From contig NZ_NCQY01000017.1 in assembly GCF_002894645.1 (NCBI RefSeq), forward strand, positions 1-47,849: a stretch of 47,849 bases of DNA, in the 5' to 3' direction. Under the pieces are notes generated by a model that did no database searches, was not told the origin of the DNA, and was given only the letters and a program-made list of their open reading frames with translations. A program made the position numbers and the translations under genes. Of this stretch, positions 9,099-17,931 are shown in pieces; the stretch's first letter is position 1, and every line of letters begins with the position of its first letter. The DNA is from Salinibacter altiplanensis (GTDB taxonomy: Bacteria; Bacteroidota; Rhodothermia; Rhodothermales; Salinibacteraceae).

Positions 9099-10061
9099 AT
9101 GCGCCTCGCCACCATCGACATCGGCACGAACACGGCCCAGCTCCTCGTGGCCGAGCGGGACCAAACAGGGCTGCACCGCCTCCACACGGCCGAGCGGTTC
9201 GTACGGCTCGGGGAAGGCGTGGATGCCCGGGGCCGCATCGGTCCGGAAGCGCGGGAGCGTCTCCTCGATACGCTGCGCGACCACCTCCAGGTGGCCCGGG
9301 CGTACGGCGTGGATCAGCTCTCGGCCGCCGGCACGAGTGCCCTCCGCGACGCGGCGAACCGGGACGCCGTTCTCGCCTCGGTGCGAGACGCCCTGGGACT
9401 GTCCGTCGATCTTCTCTCCGGGACCGAAGAGGCGACGTGGAGCTATGCGGCGGCCTGCGCAGCGTTCGACAACCTGTCGGAACCGCGCCTCATCGTCGAT
9501 GTGGGCGGCGGGTCCACGGAACTCATCGTCGGAACGGACCCGGCACGGCCCCGCCCGTCGCCCACCGACGCCATTCAGGATCACGCCAGCCTCGACCTGG
9601 GGTGCGTGCGCCTGACCGAGCGCTGCTTCGCCTCGCAGCCCCCCTCCCACGACGCCGTCGAGACGGTCGATCAGATCATCGACGAGGCCCTCGCGGCCCG
9701 CGCGCCAGCAGTGGGGGACGCCCCCACGCTCATCGGCACGGCCGGCACCGCCACCGCCCTGGCACTCGTCCACGCGGGCCCCGACAGTACCGGGGACGCG
9801 CTGCACGGCGACGGCGTCGTGCTCTCTTCGGAGGATATACGCTGCTGGCGCGAGCGCCTCCTCAGGCAGACCGTCGACGAGATCTTTGAGCTGCACCCGG
9901 AGGCCATGGAGGGTCGGGCCGACGTCTTCCCGATGGGCGTGATTCTTCTCGGCCACATCCTGGCCCACTACGAACTGGAGGATCTTCGCGTGAGCCCCTA
10001 CGAACTGCGCCATGGCCTGGCCCTCCGCCTCCGAGCCTCGGCTCCGGCCCCCTCGTCTTAA
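9099..10061 (+). CDS. Ppx/GppA family phosphatase
   Basis: A 320-residue member of the exopolyphosphatase/pppGpp phosphohydrolase family. The start MRLATIDIGTNTAQLLVAE gives the phosphate-1 loop at the N-terminus. The phosphate-2 motif is LIVDVGGGSTELIVG and the adenosine-region motif is TLIGTAGTATALALV. It lacks the C-terminal HD-like domain of long Ppx enzymes, so it is the short type. Whether polyphosphate or (p)ppGpp is the substrate cannot be decided. It is the third gene of the ubiE-prmA run. Confidence 0.9.
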   Translation: MRLATIDIGTNTAQLLVAERDQTGLHRLHTAERFVRLGEGVDARGRIGPEARERLLDTLRDHLQVARAYGVDQLSAAGTSALRDAANRDAVLASVRDALGLSVDLLSGTEEATWSYAAACAAFDNLSEPRLIVDVGGGSTELIVGTDPARPRPSPTDAIQDHASLDLGCVRLTERCFASQPPSHDAVETVDQIIDEALAARAPAVGDAPTLIGTAGTATALALVHAGPDSTGDALHGDGVVLSSEDIRCWRERLLRQTVDEIFELHPEAMEGRADVFPMGVILLGHILAHYELEDLRVSPYELRHGLALRLRASAPAPSS

Positions 10062-10404
10062 TCAGCGTCCCTCGATTGCCGTCCACCGCGCTTGTCCCGT
10101 CGCACTCCGCGCTCTGCCGGTTGATTTCTCGTCGTTCTGGGCGCCCTCACTTCTCCAACGAGGCCCTCGTTTTCAGCAGCCCGCTCCGCCCCCACTTTGA
10201 ACCCGGCCCCCAACGGGCCCGGGTCTCCGCATTCAGGACTCATGACCGCAAGGCGTTCCCCTTCTCAACGCCGCTGGTGGGCACAATCCGACGTTGCAAG
10301 ATAAGGGAATTCAGCGGAAATCTCCGTCGTTGAGAGGAACATCCACCCGTCCCTGTGGTGGAGTGCAGTGCTTTAGTATTCTTCCGCATCGCTCTTCCCA
10401 CTCT
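10062..10404. other. Spacer before mrp
   Basis: About 343 bp with no supported gene on either strand. The frame in phase with mrp is open from 10294 but the added residues look random. The last 60 bp are relatively AT-rich (CTTTAGTATTC just before the ATG) and probably hold the mrp promoter; no clean consensus is visible. Confidence 0.35.
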
Positions 10405-11529
10405 ATGTCCGTCGTCCGCGAAGACGTCCTGGATGTCCTCCGGCAGGTCAAGCACCCGAAAGAGGACAAGGACATTATTCGGCTCGACATGGTGAAGGAC
10501 CTCACGATCGAGGACGGGCAGGTCTCGTTTACCGTCGTCGTGAAGGACCCGGACGGGCCCTTCGCCAATCAGGTCGAAGAGGCCTGCCGGCGCCTGCTGC
10601 ACGAGGAGGTAAACCGAGAGCTGTCGGTGGACGTGGAGGTGGACAGCGAAATGATCCCGCTGGGCGACGACGTGATGGTGGGCGATCAGGGCGGCGAGAA
10701 GCAACAGACGAGCGGTGAGGACGGCGTGCAAAACACGATTGCCGTTGCCAGCGGCAAGGGCGGGGTGGGCAAGAGCACCGTCGCCGTCAACCTGGCGATG
10801 TCCCTCTCCGAACAAGGGTACGAGGTGGCGCTCGTGGACACCGACATCTACGGCCCCTCGATTCCAAAAATGATGGGCATGGAGGGCGAAAAGCCACGCG
10901 TTAACGACGAGCGCAAGATGGTGCCCCTCGAAAAGCACGGCATCAAGACCCTGTCGATGGGGTTTATGGTGGACCCCGACCAGGCCGTCGTCTGGCGCGG
11001 GCCGATGGTCACGAAGGCCGTGCGCCAGTTTCTCGGCGACGTGGACTGGGGCGACATCGAGTACATGATCCTCGACCTTCCCCCCGGTACGGGCGACGTC
11101 CAGCTCACCATCGTGCAGACCATTCCCCTGACCGGGGCCGTCATCGTCTCCACGCCGCAGGACCTCGCCCTCGCCGACGCGCGAAAAGGGAAGGCCATGT
11201 TCGACAACGTGAACGTGCCCGTCGTGGGGATGGTCGAGAACATGGCCTACTTTTCTCCTCCCGACCGGCCGGACCGCAAGTACTACCTCTTCGGCCGGGC
11301 AGGCGCCCAGGAACTGGCCCGGGAGCTCGACGTGCCGTTCCTTGGAGAGGTGCCGATCCAACAAGAGATCCGCAAGAGCAGCGACCAGGGCACGCCCATC
11401 GTTCGCTCCGCCCCGGACAGCGCTTCCACCCAGGCATTCGCCGAGATTGCCGACCAGCTTACCGAGCAGGTCGCTCTCCGCAACGCCGAGGACGACCCGA
11501 CGCAGAAAATCGAAATCCTTTACGAGTGA
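10405..11529 (+). CDS. mrp: Mrp/ApbC-type P-loop iron-sulfur carrier ATPase
   Basis: A 374-residue protein starting at MSVVREDVLDVLRQV. Residues 1-100 are a MIP18/DUF59-type domain, followed by a MinD-like ATPase with the deviant Walker A ASGKGGVGKSTVAVNLA and Walker B MILDLPPGTGDVQL. Such proteins deliver 4Fe-4S clusters to apoproteins. The C-terminal CxxC that binds the bridging cluster in many homologues is absent: the segment after VENMAYF is SPPDRPDRKYYLFG. From memory this loss is common in Bacteroidota. A NifU-type scaffold gene lies 146 bp downstream on the same strand, which supports a shared role in Fe-S assembly. Confidence 0.93.
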   Translation: MSVVREDVLDVLRQVKHPKEDKDIIRLDMVKDLTIEDGQVSFTVVVKDPDGPFANQVEEACRRLLHEEVNRELSVDVEVDSEMIPLGDDVMVGDQGGEKQQTSGEDGVQNTIAVASGKGGVGKSTVAVNLAMSLSEQGYEVALVDTDIYGPSIPKMMGMEGEKPRVNDERKMVPLEKHGIKTLSMGFMVDPDQAVVWRGPMVTKAVRQFLGDVDWGDIEYMILDLPPGTGDVQLTIVQTIPLTGAVIVSTPQDLALADARKGKAMFDNVNVPVVGMVENMAYFSPPDRPDRKYYLFGRAGAQELARELDVPFLGEVPIQQEIRKSSDQGTPIVRSAPDSASTQAFAEIADQLTEQVALRNAEDDPTQKIEILYE

Positions 11530-11675
11530 GAGCGGGTGCTCGGCCGCCGCGTCAGGGCACTTACGGACAGCATCGTGACCTAATCGGTCCGAACGCGCGG
11601 GCTGCCCGTCCGTTACAAGTTGGCAGATGATGACGTCCGGGTTCACGCCGCTTCACGCAATCGCCCCGATGCCTT

Positions 11676-11981
11676 ATGTCCGACGACGTGCCTTCGTCTC
11701 CCGATACTGAAGACGAATCCCCCCCTCACATCGACCCGGAGCTGCGCGACAACATTGAGGAAGCCCTCGACACAATCCGCCCTTACCTCATGGCGGACGG
11801 GGGATCGGTGCGGCTGCTGAACGTGACCTCCGACTACGTGGTAAAGTTGGAGTTGCTCGGGGCCTGTGGGTCGTGCCCCATGAGCACCATGACCCTACGG
11901 GCTGGCATTGAGCAGGCCCTCAAGCGGTCCGTGCCGAAGGTGAAGCGGGTTGAAGCCGTCAATGCGACTGCGGCCGCGTGA
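11676..11981 (+). CDS. NifU C-terminal domain (Nfu) Fe-S scaffold protein
   Basis: A 101-residue single-domain protein. After an acidic 25-residue N-terminus comes the Nfu fold with LDTIRPYLMADGGSVRLLNV and the cluster-binding GACGSCPMSTMTLRAGIE (CxxC). Such proteins bind a 4Fe-4S cluster between two monomers and pass it to targets. Following mrp, it forms a likely Fe-S assembly pair; lipoyl synthase, a client needing two clusters, is encoded further along at 42445. Length and motifs are typical. Confidence 0.93.
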   Translation: MSDDVPSSPDTEDESPPHIDPELRDNIEEALDTIRPYLMADGGSVRLLNVTSDYVVKLELLGACGSCPMSTMTLRAGIEQALKRSVPKVKRVEAVNATAAA

Positions 11982-12032
11982 GCCAAACTGCGCGCCGTTT
12001 CCGTCCACGTCTTCTCTCCTGCGTCCCGCGGC

Positions 12033-12656
12033 TCAGAACTGCACGTCCATCCCTAGCCGAACAGTCACGTAGCGGGTCGACGTCCTCGTCTCAAGGTCCG
12101 AGTCGCCGGTGTTGATGACGACGTACCGCGGCTCGAAGAAGACGCCGTAGGTCTCGTCAACCCGGAAGTTGGAGCCGACCGCGACGTGGAATCCCCGGTT
12201 CCTCGTGGATCGCTCCGGGAGCACGTTTTCACTCTGAGGGACCCGCGCCTCCGCGAGCTTGGTCCGGAACAGACCGATCCCCCCCGACACGTACGGGTGG
12301 GCATTGCTCTGATTCTTGAGGGTATAGCGCAGCCCCACCGTCCCGTTCAGAACATTGAGGGCGCCCCCGTCCACCGACGTCCCGACCGATAGATTTTCGT
12401 CTAGGAGCGCGACGTTGTCGCTGTTCAGCGTAAAGCGGTCGTAGCTGCCCTGCAGTACGACCTCCAGGCCGTTATACACCTCTACCCCGGCCTCAACCCC
12501 CAGATCCACCCCCGAGTTCAACACGGTCTCTAGGCCCTCAGGGGACTGAAAGAACGCCGCCCCCACGTTCCCACGCAGGGAGACCGCCGGCTGGGCCGAC
12601 ACGCTGGTGCTGAAAACGAGGCCGAAGAGCACAAGAAGCACAGCGGTCCGTCGCAT
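12033..12656 (-). CDS. Outer-membrane beta-barrel protein
   Basis: A 207-residue protein starting at MRRTAVLLVLFGLVFSTSVS, a clear signal peptide ending near AQPAV. The mature part alternates short beta strands with polar turns (VSLRGNVGAAFFQSP, LEVVLQGSYDRFTL, VGLRYTLKN, PYVSGGIGLF) and ends in an aromatic strand, TVRLGMDVQF. That pattern fits an eight-stranded OmpA/OmpX-like barrel common in Bacteroidota. The function is unknown. Longer upstream reading from 13397 runs antisense-free through the TPR gene region in another frame and is rejected. It lies 163 bp downstream of the TPR lipoprotein gene on the same strand. Confidence 0.85.
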   Translation of the reverse strand: MRRTAVLLVLFGLVFSTSVSAQPAVSLRGNVGAAFFQSPEGLETVLNSGVDLGVEAGVEVYNGLEVVLQGSYDRFTLNSDNVALLDENLSVGTSVDGGALNVLNGTVGLRYTLKNQSNAHPYVSGGIGLFRTKLAEARVPQSENVLPERSTRNRGFHVAVGSNFRVDETYGVFFEPRYVVINTGDSDLETRTSTRYVTVRLGMDVQF

Positions 12657-12819
12657 GAAGCCGAGAGATGGACTATGGGGAGGCTTTTCGACACGTCGAC
12701 GGGGCGCACAGCTCGGTCGCCCCAGCGGCGGGATGCTCGTCAGACATTTTGTATCGTGTCCGAGGAAGATCTGCTTTGCACAATCTTTAACAGGGCCCGG
12801 CGCGACTAGATCCCGGCAC

Positions 12820-14244
12820 TCATTCACTGGACGCGGAGGGACGTTGCTGCATGTGCAGGGCAGTGCGGAGCGCCTCAAGACGAGACGTTGCGTACCGGCG
12901 CAGCTCCGGAAGGGCCCCCTCGTTTGCCCGGAGAAATCGGCGGTAGTAGCGGGCAGCAGGGACCTTGTCCCTGTAGTGCTCATCGTAGACCGTCGCAAGG
13001 CGGAAGTAAAGCTCTGCTCGCCCCGGTCGCAGCCGAAGGGCCGTTTTGTAGGCCTCAAGCGCGGCGGACACCTTCCCACGTCGGCTGTACACGGCCCCTT
13101 GGTGCTCCAGGGCTTTCGTGATCGGCCCGTTCGCCTCCCGGTCAATCGTGTTCTGGAGGTATGTGCCCGCCTGTTGCAAGCTGTCGAGCCGCAGGTACGT
13201 AACGCCCAGGTAGAGAGTCGTACGGGCGTGACTGGAGTCGCGCCGCAGGGATCGTCGAAGGAACGGCAGGGCTTGGGCGTACTGCTGGCTACGCACGTCG
13301 ACGAGACCAATGCGCCGGTATACCGTCGCCGACGAGTCGCCCGTAGCAAGCGTTCGCACGTACGCCCGACGTGCCCTCTCAAGATCATCTCGCTCAAATG
13401 CGAGATCGGCTCGACGGCGCCACAGTCGAGAATCCCCTGGCTGATGGGTCAAGGTGGTGTCCACAACGCGCCGGGCTGCTTCGGGATGCCCTTCTGCACG
13501 GTGCAGCCGACTGAGAGACAGCGCTACCTCTGCGGACCGCGGCACTCGCCGGTGGGCCTCCCTGAAGTGGCGCCGCGCCCGCTCCGTGTGGTTGAGCTCA
13601 CGATTGCACTGCCCGAGACGCATCCACCACCGCCCATTCGAGGAGTCGGCACGCACCAGTTGCGCGTACTGGGCCCGCGCCTCCGACCACTTCCGAGAGC
13701 GTCGGTACACCTCCCCGAGGGCCTGCCGGACCGTCCGGTCATCGGGACGCACGTCGAGCACACGCTCAAACGCCGACGTCGCCTCCGGCCACCGGTACAG
13801 CGCGGCGTAGCTGTCCCCAAGGGCCCGGTCGATCGCTACCGTCGACCGCTTCTCGTCCCCGGCGACCCGTCGGGCCACGCGGAAAGCGTCCACGGCGGCC
13901 GCGTGTCGTCCTCGTGCCTGCTCGGCCCGCCCAAGCAGGACGTAGAGCTCCTCCGTTTCGGAGGCGCGGAGCGAGTCGTGGCGTCGTCGGCTGCGGATGC
14001 GACGGACCACCGCGTCGTAGGCGCCCTCCATGTAGGCGGCGCGCAGGGCCTGCACCGGTCCATCACGACCGGATGGACGGCGCACCGTGTCCCGGTCAAC
14101 CGACGCCGAGGGGGTCGAGTCGGGAGCCGGGGCAACTCGCTCCGGCAACGTTCCTCCGGGGTGATCGGGGGACGACGCAACACATCCGGCACTGCCCAAG
14201 GCGCAGGCCAGCAGGAGCCAAAAACGACCGGGGGGGTTCGACAT
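12820..14244 (-). CDS. Tetratricopeptide-repeat lipoprotein
   Basis: A 474-residue protein. The N-terminus MSNPPGRFWLLLACALGSAGC is a lipoprotein signal with lipobox SAGC. From about residue 90 to 460 there are roughly ten 34-residue helical repeats with TPR spacing, for example FRVARRVAGDEKR, YAALYRWPEATSAFERVLDV, ALEAYKTALRLRPGRAELYF. Such proteins are protein-interaction scaffolds, here anchored to a membrane facing the periplasm. No enzymatic domain is visible. It may be expressed with the downstream outer-membrane protein gene, and its promoter lies in the AT-rich gap shared with the divergent Nudix/eIF2B gene. Confidence 0.88.
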   Translation of the reverse strand: MSNPPGRFWLLLACALGSAGCVASSPDHPGGTLPERVAPAPDSTPSASVDRDTVRRPSGRDGPVQALRAAYMEGAYDAVVRRIRSRRRHDSLRASETEELYVLLGRAEQARGRHAAAVDAFRVARRVAGDEKRSTVAIDRALGDSYAALYRWPEATSAFERVLDVRPDDRTVRQALGEVYRRSRKWSEARAQYAQLVRADSSNGRWWMRLGQCNRELNHTERARRHFREAHRRVPRSAEVALSLSRLHRAEGHPEAARRVVDTTLTHQPGDSRLWRRRADLAFERDDLERARRAYVRTLATGDSSATVYRRIGLVDVRSQQYAQALPFLRRSLRRDSSHARTTLYLGVTYLRLDSLQQAGTYLQNTIDREANGPITKALEHQGAVYSRRGKVSAALEAYKTALRLRPGRAELYFRLATVYDEHYRDKVPAARYYRRFLRANEGALPELRRYATSRLEALRTALHMQQRPSASSE

Positions 14245-14406
14245 GGCAGCAGGCCTCTTTGTTCTTTTTTTACTACTCTTATAGTAGAAATCGAACGCAA
14301 AATTTCCAACCGTCCTTCCTCAGGGGCGGATCGCTCAGCGACGGGGCCCGTGCGAGGGAGTGATCTCGCCGTGTTGTTTCCTTGCACGTGTCTTGGCTTC
14401 CGCCCC
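14245..14406. promoter_or_regulatory. Divergent promoter region, AT-rich core
   Basis: This 162-bp gap separates two divergent genes, so it must hold at least one promoter for each. Its centre (about 14258-14300) is much richer in A and T than the flanks and includes a T-run and the short inverted repeat CTACT-CTTAT-AGTAG. The exact promoter hexamers cannot be assigned. Confidence 0.4.
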
Positions 14407-15690
14407 ATGCCCGACGCCGCCCCGACGCCCGTCGTCACCGTTTTCCTCCGACACCGAGGCAACGTGCTGCTTCTCCGCCGCAGCGACGATGTGGGCGCGT
14501 ATCCCGGCCGGTGGGGCGCCGTCGCCGGGCACGTCGAGGACGACGATCCGCCGGCGTCTGCGCTGCAAACGATCGAGGAGGAGACGGGCCTGCGTGACAC
14601 CGACGTCCGTCCCCAACGGCAGGGGGCGGCGTTCACGGTCGAGGATGACGACCACGGGACGCACTGGCGGGTGCACCCGTTCCTCTTCGACGTCGACACC
14701 CGATCGATCCAGACGAACTGGGAGACCGAGGAGGTCGAGTGGGCCTCCCCCACCGCACTGTTGCGGCGCGATACGGTGCCGGACCTGTGGACCTCGTACC
14801 GCCGCGTGGCGCCGTCCATCCTCGGCGTCACGAACGACACGACGCACGGGTCGGCCTATCTCTCAATTCGTGCCCTGGAGGTACTCCGCGACCGGGCCGG
14901 CATGCTCGCCCATTCCGAGGCCTCTACGATTGAGGATGCTCGGGGGCGCCTGGTCGGCACCGCCCACCGTCTGCTGGAGGCCCGGCCGTCGATGGCGGCA
15001 ATGGGAAACCGGCTGCACCGTGCCATGCACGCGAGCCTCCCGGAGCTTCCCCCTGACGCGGTCGAAACCAACGCCCATGAGGCCATCCAGGACGCCCTGG
15101 CGGCCGACGCGGCGGCGGCCGAGACCGCGGCCGCGCAGGTGCGTGGAGCCCACGTGCTCACCTTGTCCCGTTCCGGCACCGTGCTGTCGGCCCTGCAGGC
15201 CGCCGACCCGTCCCCCACTGTCAGCGTGGCCGTCTCGGGCCCCGAGGAAGAGGGGGTGGGCGTCGCCGAGCACCTCGCCGAGGCAGGCCTCGACGTGACA
15301 CTTCTCCCCGACGCCGCCGTCGCTCATCGCCTGCGGGAGGGCACCATCGACGCCGTGCTCGTGGGGGCGGACACGATACAGTCTTCGGGGGCGGTGGTTA
15401 ACAAGGCAGGGACGTACGGGGCTGCCCTCGCGGCGCGTCGGGCCGAGGTGCCCGTGTACGCCGCGTGCGCAGTTGACAAAATTTCGGTAGACGACGATAC
15501 GTCTGACGAGTCTGCCCCGGACCGGACCGTGTACGACGGCTCTTCGGACGTGGCGGTGTGGTCGCCTCGGTTCGACACCACCCCTCCCGCCCTCATCACC
15601 GGCGGCCTGCTCACCGATCGGGGCACGCTGGAGACCGATGAGATCAACACCGTAACGGAGGAGCTTGCCAAACTCCGCACCTGGATCTGA
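14407..15690 (+). CDS. Nudix domain fused to eIF2B-like (ribose-1,5-bisphosphate isomerase-like) domain
   Basis: A 427-residue protein starting at MPDAAPTPVVTVFLRHRGN. Residues 8-140 form a Nudix fold, but the Nudix box (41-62) is degenerate: the usual Arg-Glu before the last catalytic pair is Gln54-Thr55, while Glu58 and Glu59 remain. Residues 155-427 form an eIF2B-like domain with HVLTLSRSGTVLSALQ (249-264), VLVGADTIQSSGAVVNKAGT with Asp322, and VYAACAVDKIS. In ribose-1,5-bisphosphate isomerases a Cys stands where Ser254 is. The linker motif TVPDLWTSYRRVAPSI and the whole architecture recall haloarchaeal proteins. The upstream open frame back to 12607 is antisense to the TPR gene and is rejected. 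PRPP synthetase follows after a tRNA gene. Confidence 0.88.
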   Translation: MPDAAPTPVVTVFLRHRGNVLLLRRSDDVGAYPGRWGAVAGHVEDDDPPASALQTIEEETGLRDTDVRPQRQGAAFTVEDDDHGTHWRVHPFLFDVDTRSIQTNWETEEVEWASPTALLRRDTVPDLWTSYRRVAPSILGVTNDTTHGSAYLSIRALEVLRDRAGMLAHSEASTIEDARGRLVGTAHRLLEARPSMAAMGNRLHRAMHASLPELPPDAVETNAHEAIQDALAADAAAAETAAAQVRGAHVLTLSRSGTVLSALQAADPSPTVSVAVSGPEEEGVGVAEHLAEAGLDVTLLPDAAVAHRLREGTIDAVLVGADTIQSSGAVVNKAGTYGAALAARRAEVPVYAACAVDKISVDDDTSDESAPDRTVYDGSSDVAVWSPRFDTTPPALITGGLLTDRGTLETDEINTVTEELAKLRTWI

Positions 15691-15851
15691 CATCTTGGTC
15701 TAAGGGGTTGGTTTGGGAGGGCCGTCCCGTCCGTGGGCCGTCACTTCTCAGCCCCTCTTCACGAACTGATCCCCCGTTGGCTCGTTGATTCAGTCCGTGT
15801 TTTTCTCTACCCTATGAACGGCGTACAACCGTAGAGCCTCACTGCCCACCT

Positions 15852-15922
15852 TGCCCGGTGGTCTAATGGCAGGACAGCGGCCTTTGGAGCCGTTAGTGGT
15901 GGTTCGAATCCACCCCGGGCAA
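15852..15922 (+). tRNA. tRNA-Gln (UUG)
   Basis: A 71-base cloverleaf without encoded CCA. The acceptor stem pairs TGCCCGG (15852-15858) with CCGGGCA (15915-15921), with discriminator A at 15922. The anticodon stem GCGGC/GCCGT encloses the loop CTTTGGA, anticodon TTG (15884-15886). The T arm is GGTGG-TTCGAAT-CCACC. The D arm carries TCTAATGGCAGGACA. A U-G wobble type start pair and the TTG anticodon both fit glutamine. Confidence 0.97.
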
Positions 15923-15971
15923 CCTCATCTCTACTCCCCCAACCGCTGCCCCCCCGGTGCCCCGCCCCCTC

Positions 15972-16919
15972 ATGCGTGCGTCGAGCAATGAAAACCGCGT
16001 CGCCATCTTCGGGGGCCGTTCCAACCCGGCCCTCGCCAACAAGATTGCCGAAGCATACGGCACAACCCTCGGGGATCTCAGCATTCGCGACTTCGCGGAC
16101 GGGGAGATCTACGTGCGGTTTGAGGAGTCCATTCGAGGGGCCGATCTGTTCCTCATTCAGAGCACCCATCCGAAGGCGGACAACTGGATGGAGCTGCTCC
16201 TTCTGATTGACGCTGCCAAGCGGGCCTCGGCCGAACGCGTAACGGCTGTGATTCCCTATTTCGGCTATGCCCGGCAGGAGCGAAAGGACCAGCCGCGCGT
16301 CTCCATTGCGGCCAAGCTCATGGCCAACATGCTCACCTCTGCCGGCGTGGACCGGATTCTGACCATGGAGCTCCACGCCGCCCAGATCCAGGGCTTCTTC
16401 GATGTGCCGGTGGATCACCTGTACGGCTCCACCGTCCTGACCGATCACGTCCGCCAGTTCGACCTCGACGACTTCGTCGTGCTGGCCCCAGACGTAGGGG
16501 GACTCAAGATGGCCCGCGCCTACGCACAGCGTCTGGGCGTGGACCTGGCCCTCATCGACAAACGCCGTCCCCGCCAAAACGAAGCGCGGGTGATGAATGT
16601 CATCGGCGACGTAGAGGGCAAGGACGTGCTCATCATCGACGACATTGTGGACACCGCCGGCACGCTGACCCGGGCCGCAAAGGCACTCAAGGACCATGGC
16701 GCCCTAAAGATCATGGCGGCCTGTACGCACGGGCTCCTCTCCGGCCCGGCCTACGACCGCATCGAGAGTTCCCCCCTCGAACGACTCATCATTACCGATA
16801 CGGTGCCCCTCGACCGTCCATCCGACTGCATCGAGGTCGTGAGCGTGTCGAACCTGTTCGCCAAGGCCATCCGTCACATCTATACCGACCAGTCGGTCTC
16901 TACACTCTTCACTGAGTAG
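15972..16919 (+). CDS. prs: Ribose-phosphate pyrophosphokinase (PRPP synthetase)
   Basis: A 315-residue enzyme that makes PRPP from ribose 5-phosphate and ATP for nucleotide, His and Trp synthesis. The start at the ATG MRASSNENRVAIFGG gives the standard length; an in-frame GTG 15 bp upstream is the alternative. Motifs in order: RDFADGEIYVRFEES, YFGYARQERKD (ATP and regulatory flexible loop), the metal/ATP site MELHAAQIQGFF, the catalytic loop Lys/Arg region DKRRPRQNEA, and the PRPP loop VLIIDDIVDTAGTL. It begins 49 bp after tRNA-Gln. Confidence 0.97.
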   Translation: MRASSNENRVAIFGGRSNPALANKIAEAYGTTLGDLSIRDFADGEIYVRFEESIRGADLFLIQSTHPKADNWMELLLLIDAAKRASAERVTAVIPYFGYARQERKDQPRVSIAAKLMANMLTSAGVDRILTMELHAAQIQGFFDVPVDHLYGSTVLTDHVRQFDLDDFVVLAPDVGGLKMARAYAQRLGVDLALIDKRRPRQNEARVMNVIGDVEGKDVLIIDDIVDTAGTLTRAAKALKDHGALKIMAACTHGLLSGPAYDRIESSPLERLIITDTVPLDRPSDCIEVVSVSNLFAKAIRHIYTDQSVSTLFTE

Positions 16920-17137
16920 CAGTGTCCCCCCACCGGCGAAGGCCCCCGATCTCATCTGAAGGGCCGTTGGCGCGAGCCACAGTGCCGACCAAGGCCCTCA
17001 GCGTCTATTTTGCTTGAATCGGCGCCGCCTTCTCGGAACCAAACGTGGGGGGGAATCTAGCATATATTCTGCATAGAGAGGCGGCCGGGCATCGATCCCG
17101 GTTGCTGTCGCCCTTTTCACCGGATCGCCCTCCCATC

Positions 17138-17830
17138 ATGGATGTCCCTGCCATCGAAGCCCAGCCGCGCGAGACCGGCTCGAAAGCCGCCCGCGAGGTT
17201 CGCAACAACAACCGCGTCCCATGCGTCCTGTACGGGCGCACCGTCGAGTCGACGCCGCTGCAGATCCCGATTGCCGCCCTCAACAAGTTGATCTATCGGC
17301 GCTCGGCCCCGGTGGCCCAGGTGAACGTGGACGGAAGCACGTGGCACTGCATCCTGAAGGACTACGACCTGCACCCGCTCACGGACCGGCCCCTGCACGC
17401 CGACTTTCAGGCGCTCGAAGAGGGCGATGAGGTGACGCTGACGGTCCCGCTGAACTACACCGGGATTCCGGTCGGCCAACAGAACGGCGGGGACACGCAG
17501 CAGATCGCCCGGAAACTCACGATCTCGGTGCTGCCCGAGAACATTCCGTCCCAGATCGAGGTGGACATCAGCGAGCTCATCATTGGCGACTCGCTCCACG
17601 TCTACGACCTGGAGACCGACTACAAGATCAAGACGTCGAACGACCAGACGCTCGTCACGGTGGTGGCTCCGCAGATCGAGACCGAGCCCACGACCGAGGC
17701 CGAAGAAGAGGAAGACGAACTCGCCGAGGACGAGATTGCCGAGGAGGGCGAAGCCGCCGAGACCGAGGAGGGCGAGGCCGTCGAGGGCGAAGACACGGCC
17801 GCCGAGGACGGCGCGGAAGAGTTCCAGTAG
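17138..17830 (+). CDS. rplY: 50S ribosomal protein L25 (Ctc/TL5 type)
   Basis: A 230-residue protein that binds 5S rRNA. The start [20 protein letters not shown] is followed by the L25 domain ([14 protein letters not shown]) and then the Ctc-type C-terminal beta domain ([39 protein letters not shown]). The last 45 residues are almost entirely Glu, Asp and Ala, an acidic tail typical of salt-adapted proteins. The AT-rich block ATATATTC at about 17060 could be part of its promoter. A strong terminator follows at 17876, and pth is the next gene, a common pairing. Confidence 0.95.
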   Translation: MDVPAIEAQPRETGSKAAREVRNNNRVPCVLYGRTVESTPLQIPIAALNKLIYRRSAPVAQVNVDGSTWHCILKDYDLHPLTDRPLHADFQALEEGDEVTLTVPLNYTGIPVGQQNGGDTQQIARKLTISVLPENIPSQIEVDISELIIGDSLHVYDLETDYKIKTSNDQTLVTVVAPQIETEPTTEAEEEEDELAEDEIAEEGEAAETEEGEAVEGEDTAAEDGAEEFQ

Positions 17831-17875
17831 ACGCTGGTCCCGCATCCGGGCTTTCCTCCATCCGATTCTCGAGAA

Positions 17876-17907
17876 GGGCGGCCGACACCGGTCGCCCTTT
17901 TCTGTTT
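17876..17907 (+). terminator. Rho-independent terminator after rplY
   Basis: The left arm GGGCGGCCG (17876-17884), loop ACAC and right arm CGGTCGCCC (17889-17897) pair with one mismatch. They are followed by TTTTCTGTTT. It lies 46 bp after the rplY stop and 25 bp before the pth start, so pth probably has its own promoter or depends on read-through. Confidence 0.85.
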
Positions 17908-17931
17908 GTCTCTCCATCCCTTCCAGCTCGC

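Noticed and set aside
12607-14406. Plus-strand extension of the Nudix/eIF2B gene by 600 codons
   Set aside because: It is antisense to the TPR lipoprotein gene, and the family N-terminus starts clearly at 14407.
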